Below are positions 6,458-9,855 of a stretch of DNA of 9,855 bases, piece after piece; within the stretch, counting starts at the first letter, position 1, and each line of letters opens with the position of its first letter. A model generated the notes under the pieces. That model saw only the letters and a program-made list of their open reading frames with translations, did no database searches and had not been told where the DNA came from. A program made the translations under genes and the position numbers. This stretch comes from Syntrophomonadaceae bacterium (lineage in GTDB: Bacteria; Bacillota; Dethiobacteria; DTU022): NCBI GenBank assembly GCA_007126465.1, contig SLBE01000139.1:1-9855 (forward strand), given 5' to 3'.

Positions 6458-7368
6458 TGGTAGGTTCCACGCCGGGTAAGCTCAGCTTCAACCAGTGATG
6501 CGATCTGCCCGGCGCCTTCCGGCCAGTGGGGAGCAATAAGCAGATCCTTTGAAGCTGCCTGGCTGGCCAGACGGTGAACAACAATATCCGGTGAAAGTTT
6601 TTCCAGGCAATCACAGAGGATGGGAATGTAATCTCCGGCATTTTCAAATAAAGGTATTTTGCTTTTTTTATACTCCTCAGCCATGGGAGTATTTTTTATA
6701 ATCTGCAGATGATGAAATTTGACTCCGTCGATTGACAGTTGGTTTAATAGATCAATAGTTTTCAGCATCATTTCCGGAGTTTCTCCGGGCAGCCCTAAGA
6801 TAATATGAGCACATATATAGATTACCCTGTTTCGGGTCATCTCTACTGCTTTAACGAACTGGCAGCTGTCGTGTCCGCGGTTGATTAACTGCAGGGTTTT
6901 ATCATGGGCTGACTGCAACCCGTACTCTACCCAGAGATGGCAGCGGTCGGCATAATCTTCTAACATGGCAATAATCTCCTCAGATACGCAGTCGGGCCTG
7001 GTGGCGATACTCAAACCGATTACTTCGGGATCATCTAAAGCTTCGTCGTATAGTGCTTTCAATTTTTCAGGCGGGGCATGGGTATTAGTATAGGATTGAA
7101 AGTAGGCCAGGTAACGGGCCCGCTTTTTTTTCTTTTTGCCCCTCTGAAGCTGTTCGCTAATTGATGCTTTATGTTCACCGCTGAAAGGAGAAAAAGAAGG
7201 GTTATAGCAGTAGCTGCAGCCTTTAGTACCAACTGTGCCGTCTCGATTCGGGCAGGAAAAGCCTGCATCCAGGGGAATTTTATAAATTGGTTCACCAAAC
7301 TTACTGCGAAAAAAACTGCTTAGCCGGTAGTACCAGCCTGGTTGTTTAATGTCTTCTTGTTTATTCAC
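6442..7368 (-). CDS. TIGR01212/YhcC-family radical SAM protein
   Basis: A cytoplasmic radical SAM protein of 308 residues with the family layout: FGEPIYKIPLDAGFSCPNRDG near the N-terminus; [4Fe-4S] ligands Cys39, Cys51 and Cys54 (Cx11CxxC, the Elp3-like spacing of this family); then AYFQSYTNTHAPP, GLSIATRPDCV, WVEYGLQSAHDKTL, ILGLPGET, GVKFHHLQIIKNTPM and VHRLASQAASKDLLIAPHW. The biochemical role of the family (E. coli YhcC, B. subtilis YtqA) is not established to my knowledge. GTG at 7368 is preferred: GAGGGA lies about eight bases upstream, it overlaps the mnmG stop by 8 nt (coupling), and the family core starts soon after. Alternative ATGs at 7389 and 7416 lie further inside mnmG. A run of five lysines follows GEHKASISEQLQRG, encoded by an A-rich tract (T-run on the plus strand near 7122-7138). 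The last codons lie inside intergenic repeat copy 2. Confidence 0.9.
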   Translation of the reverse strand: MNKQEDIKQPGWYYRLSSFFRSKFGEPIYKIPLDAGFSCPNRDGTVGTKGCSYCYNPSFSPFSGEHKASISEQLQRGKKKKKRARYLAYFQSYTNTHAPPEKLKALYDEALDDPEVIGLSIATRPDCVSEEIIAMLEDYADRCHLWVEYGLQSAHDKTLQLINRGHDSCQFVKAVEMTRNRVIYICAHIILGLPGETPEMMLKTIDLLNQLSIDGVKFHHLQIIKNTPMAEEYKKSKIPLFENAGDYIPILCDCLEKLSPDIVVHRLASQAASKDLLIAPHWPEGAGQIASLVEAELTRRGTYQGFTR

Positions 7369-9322
7369 CCGAGGTTCCCTCTTCGCCATTTTCCTTTCTT
7401 TCTTTGCTTTTAACATTTAAAGTTTCCGGTCTTTCAAGGTACAGCATCAGGACAGATATATCGGCTGGACTTACTCCTTCCATGCGTGAGGCCTGACCGA
7501 CAGTGGCCGGCCTGACTTTCTCAAGTTTCTGGCGGGCTTCGGTGGAAAGGTTTCTTGCTTTCCGGTAATCGAAATCGGGCGGAATCGGTTTATCCTGCAT
7601 CCGTGCTGTTTTGTCGATCATCGTCTGCTGCCTGGCAATATAACCGGCATACTTGATCTGGTTTTCCAGCTCGGTAACCGTCCCCTGCGGCAGGGCCGGC
7701 ATTTCCCGCCCCTCCCATTCTAAATAAGCGGGGTAACTAATTTCCGGCCGTTTCAATAATTCCAGGGCACTGATCGGCTGTTTCAGCGGGGATGAACCCT
7801 GGTTACTCATAAATTCTTCTATGCTGCCGGACGGATTATGTCTGGTTTTCTCCAGTCTTTTCAGCTCATTTTCAATATAAGTTTTTTTAGTTAAATAAAT
7901 CTGATACCGTTCATCATCGATCAGTCCGAGCAGGCGGCTTATTTCAGTCAGACGCAGGTCTGCATTGTCCTGGCGCAGCAGAAGACGGTATTCGCTGCGG
8001 GATGTGAAGATGCGGTAAGGTTCAATTACCCCGCGGGTGACCAGGTCATCGATCATGACCCCGATGTAAGCTTCATTGCGTTTTAAGATTAGTGGGTCCA
8101 GGTCTTTTATCAAATGGACAGCATTGATGCCGGCAATCAAACCCTGGGCGGCAGCTTCTTCATAGCCGGTGGTGCCGTTAATCTGGCCGGCAAAAAACAG
8201 GCCCTTTACCAATTTTGTCTCCAGGGATAATTTCAGCTGGGTTGGCGGGGCATAATCATATTCTATAGCATAGGCCGGTCGCATTATTTCAACCTTTTCG
8301 AGGCCCGGTATAGTTCTCAGGAATTGCAACTGGATTTCGGGAGGCAGGCCGGTGGATATGCCCTGCAGGTACAGTTCATCTATATCTGCCCCCTCCGGTT
8401 CTATAAAAATGGGATGGCGGTCGCGGTCGGCAAAGCGGACAACCTTATCTTCGATTGACGGGCAGTAACGGGGACCGCTTCCCTTGATTAAGCCGCTGTA
8501 GATGGGTGCCTGTGAAAAGTTGTTTCTGATGATATCGTGAGTGGTGGTATTGGTGTAAGTCATCCAGCAGGGAATCTGCTCAGGCGGCGCTCCTTTGCCG
8601 GCTATCGAAAAACCGGGCGCTCCTGGGTCGCCGTGAACCGGCTCCAGGTTGCTGAAATCAATACTGCGGCGAGATACTCTTGGCGGAGTTCCAGTTTTAA
8701 AGCGATCAAATTCCAGGCCTTTTTTTTGCAGGCTTTTTACAAGGTTATATGATGGTGTAATACTGCCGGGTGCAGAAGAATAGTGGCGGCTGCCGAGAAA
8801 TATTTCGGCTCCAAGATAAACACCACTGCAAATTATCGCTGTTTTGGTTTGGTAATAAGCGCCGCTGCGCCCCCGCACTCCGCAAACGGTATCGTTTGCA
8901 AATTCTATTTCTTCTGCCATATCTTCGCGAATTTCCAGGCCGGGTTCTTCTTCCAGGGCAATGCGCATGGTGCGTTGGTAATCCCATTTATCGATCTGGG
9001 CCCGCAGGGCCTGTACGGCAGGGCCTTTTCCGGTATTGAGCATGCGCACCTGGAGCAGACTCTGATCGGCAACCCGGGGCATTTCTCCTCCCAGGGCATC
9101 AATTTCCCTTACCAGGTGTCCTTTGCCCGGTCCGCCCAGCGATGGGTTGCAGGCCATGAAGGCAACCATATCAAGATTTAAGCTTAAAAGCAGGGTCCGG
9201 CAGCCAAGCCTGGCTGCGGCCAGGGCCGCTTCACAACCGGCATGTCCTGCGCCGACTACAACAACATCATAGCCATTTATATGTTCCCTTTTTTTATTAT
9301 TGTTATGTTCCACATTGTTCAC
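7361..9322 (-). CDS. mnmG: tRNA uridine-5-carboxymethylaminomethyl(34) synthesis enzyme MnmG (GidA)
   Basis: MnmG is the FAD-binding subunit of the MnmE-MnmG complex that builds the (c)mnm5 group on wobble U34 of certain tRNAs. The 653-residue product is full length: dinucleotide-binding GAGHAG (24-29), CNPSLGGPGKGHLVREIDALGG (from 58), MLNTGKGPAVQALRAQ, TGTPPRV, the conserved Cys in IPCWMTYTN, GPRYCPSIEDKVVRFADRDRH, GTTGYEEAAAQG, EPYRIFTSRSEYRLLLRQDNADLRLT, and the C-terminal helical domain KVRPATVGQASRMEGVSPADISVLMLYL. CNPSLGGPGKG and NTGKGPAVQ differ from the more usual CNPAIGG and NTSKGPAV. GTG at 9322 is chosen because AGGA precedes it by seven bases; TTG at 9325 and GTG at 9313 are alternatives. 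A basic, Asn/Lys-rich stretch of about 15 residues precedes the core. It lies 9 nt after nadE and overlaps the radical SAM gene. The partner mnmE and rsmG are not adjacent. Confidence 0.95.
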   Translation of the reverse strand: MNNVEHNNNKKREHINGYDVVVVGAGHAGCEAALAAARLGCRTLLLSLNLDMVAFMACNPSLGGPGKGHLVREIDALGGEMPRVADQSLLQVRMLNTGKGPAVQALRAQIDKWDYQRTMRIALEEEPGLEIREDMAEEIEFANDTVCGVRGRSGAYYQTKTAIICSGVYLGAEIFLGSRHYSSAPGSITPSYNLVKSLQKKGLEFDRFKTGTPPRVSRRSIDFSNLEPVHGDPGAPGFSIAGKGAPPEQIPCWMTYTNTTTHDIIRNNFSQAPIYSGLIKGSGPRYCPSIEDKVVRFADRDRHPIFIEPEGADIDELYLQGISTGLPPEIQLQFLRTIPGLEKVEIMRPAYAIEYDYAPPTQLKLSLETKLVKGLFFAGQINGTTGYEEAAAQGLIAGINAVHLIKDLDPLILKRNEAYIGVMIDDLVTRGVIEPYRIFTSRSEYRLLLRQDNADLRLTEISRLLGLIDDERYQIYLTKKTYIENELKRLEKTRHNPSGSIEEFMSNQGSSPLKQPISALELLKRPEISYPAYLEWEGREMPALPQGTVTELENQIKYAGYIARQQTMIDKTARMQDKPIPPDFDYRKARNLSTEARQKLEKVRPATVGQASRMEGVSPADISVLMLYLERPETLNVKSKERKENGEEGTSGE

Positions 9323-9331
9323 CAACTTTTC

Positions 9332-9855
9332 CTACTCGTAACCGCGGGCAATAGGCATACGCCTGCCTATCCCGAAAGAACGGGTTGTAATGCGCAGCCC
9401 GGTGGCAGCCTGGCGTCTTTTAAACTCACTGGTGTCAACCATGCGTATTACTTTCTTCACGGTTTTATCATCAAATCCTTCCGCAATGATATCACCTGCT
9501 GACCTGTTTTCTTCTATGTAGTAGTAGAGAATTTGATCCAGGATGTCATAAGGCGGAAGAGAGTCTTCGTCTTTCTGATCCGGGCGCAGTTCGGCCGAAG
9601 GAGGCTTGGTTAAGGTGCTATGCGGGATTACTTCCCTGCCACTCTGCTCATTAATATGTTCGGCCAGTTCGTAAACCATCATTTTGGGCAGGTCAGAGAG
9701 TGGGGCCAGCCCGCCGGCCATGTCTCCATACAGTGTGCTGTAGCCGACAGCAAGTTCCGACTTGTTGCCGGTAGCCAGGGCCAGGTGACCTTCACGGTTC
9801 GAAATATGCATGATTATATTGCCCCTGATCCGGGCCTGGAGATTTTCTTCAGACA
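9332..9855 (-). CDS. nadE: Glutamine-dependent NAD+ synthetase, C-terminal part (5' end outside window)
   Basis: NadE makes NAD+ from deamido-NAD (nicotinic acid adenine dinucleotide), ATP and ammonia derived from glutamine. Only the last 173 residues are present; the frame runs open through 9853 to the window edge. An internal ATG at 9811 is not the start, because the upstream residues ENLQARIRGNIIM are conserved family sequence. Synthetase-domain signatures are TGNKSELAVGYSTLYGDMAGGLAPLSDLPK, LTKPPSAELRPDQKDEDSLPPYDILD, EGFDDKTVKKVIRMVD and the terminal GRRMPIARGYE. The GNKSE...TLYGDMAGG wording is that of the long glutamine-dependent type, not the short ammonia-dependent E. coli type, so an N-terminal nitrilase-like amidase domain is expected beyond the window. 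It precedes mnmG by 9 nt, suggesting an operon. Confidence 0.93.
   Translation of the reverse strand, partial: SEENLQARIRGNIIMHISNREGHLALATGNKSELAVGYSTLYGDMAGGLAPLSDLPKMMVYELAEHINEQSGREVIPHSTLTKPPSAELRPDQKDEDSLPPYDILDQILYYYIEENRSAGDIIAEGFDDKTVKKVIRMVDTSEFKRRQAATGLRITTRSFGIGRRMPIARGYE

Noticed and set aside
7120..7140. Possible frameshift in the radical SAM gene at the A-rich lysine tract
   Set aside because: The frame continues directly into conserved family sequence (AYFQSYTNTHAPP) on the far side, so the gene is intact; any programmed slippage is speculative.
9811..9855. ATG at 9811 as the nadE start
   Set aside because: The codons upstream encode conserved NadE sequence (QARIRGNIIM), so the gene clearly extends beyond the window.

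Overview
This window looks like the chromosome of an anaerobic, amino-acid-fermenting bacterium, most likely a Bacillota/Clostridia-type lineage. That is an inference from three things: a set of lysine-fermentation genes, an MrfA/YprA-type repair helicase, and the general gene style (strong GGAGG ribosome binding sites, GTG/TTG starts, mid-range GC). Some wording in the MnmG motifs differs from textbook Bacillus MnmG, so the placement is not firm.

Layout. (1) Positions 1-2215, minus strand: a nearly complete DEAD/DEAH-box helicase of the MrfA (YprA) family, cut by the window edge a few residues before its expected C-terminus. (2) Positions 2216-2368: a divergent intergenic region with two small palindromes. 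(3) Positions 2369-6080, plus strand: a four-gene catabolic cluster. It encodes 3,5-diaminohexanoate dehydrogenase (kdd), a class III PLP aminotransferase resembling glutamate-1-semialdehyde aminomutase and beta-amino-acid transaminases, 3-aminobutyryl-CoA ammonia-lyase (kal) and the 3-keto-5-aminohexanoate cleavage enzyme (kce). The aminotransferase is preceded by a long imperfect hairpin and a perfect 12-bp palindrome. (4) Positions 6081-6441: a gene-free convergent region with a duplicated element of about 76-90 bp, a partial inverted third copy and a GC-rich hairpin; the second copy runs into the 3' end of the next gene. (5) Positions 6442-9855, minus strand: a tight run of nadE (glutamine-dependent NAD+ synthetase, C-terminal part only), mnmG (tRNA U34 modification) and a TIGR01212/YhcC-type radical SAM gene, with spacing or overlaps of fewer than 10 nt.

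How the genes work together. Kdd oxidatively deaminates (3S,5S)-diaminohexanoate to 5-amino-3-oxohexanoate. Kce condenses this with acetyl-CoA and cleaves it to acetoacetate plus L-3-aminobutyryl-CoA. Kal removes ammonia to give crotonyl-CoA, which feeds butyrate formation. These are the lower steps of clostridial lysine fermentation. The upper steps (lysine 2,3-aminomutase and beta-lysine 5,6-aminomutase) are not in the window, and the divergent helicase gene means they cannot lie directly upstream in the same operon. The extra aminotransferase between kdd and kal is not part of the textbook pathway and is the most interesting lead here. The nadE-mnmG-radical SAM run appears to be a separate housekeeping operon. 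The helicase is an independent DNA repair gene.
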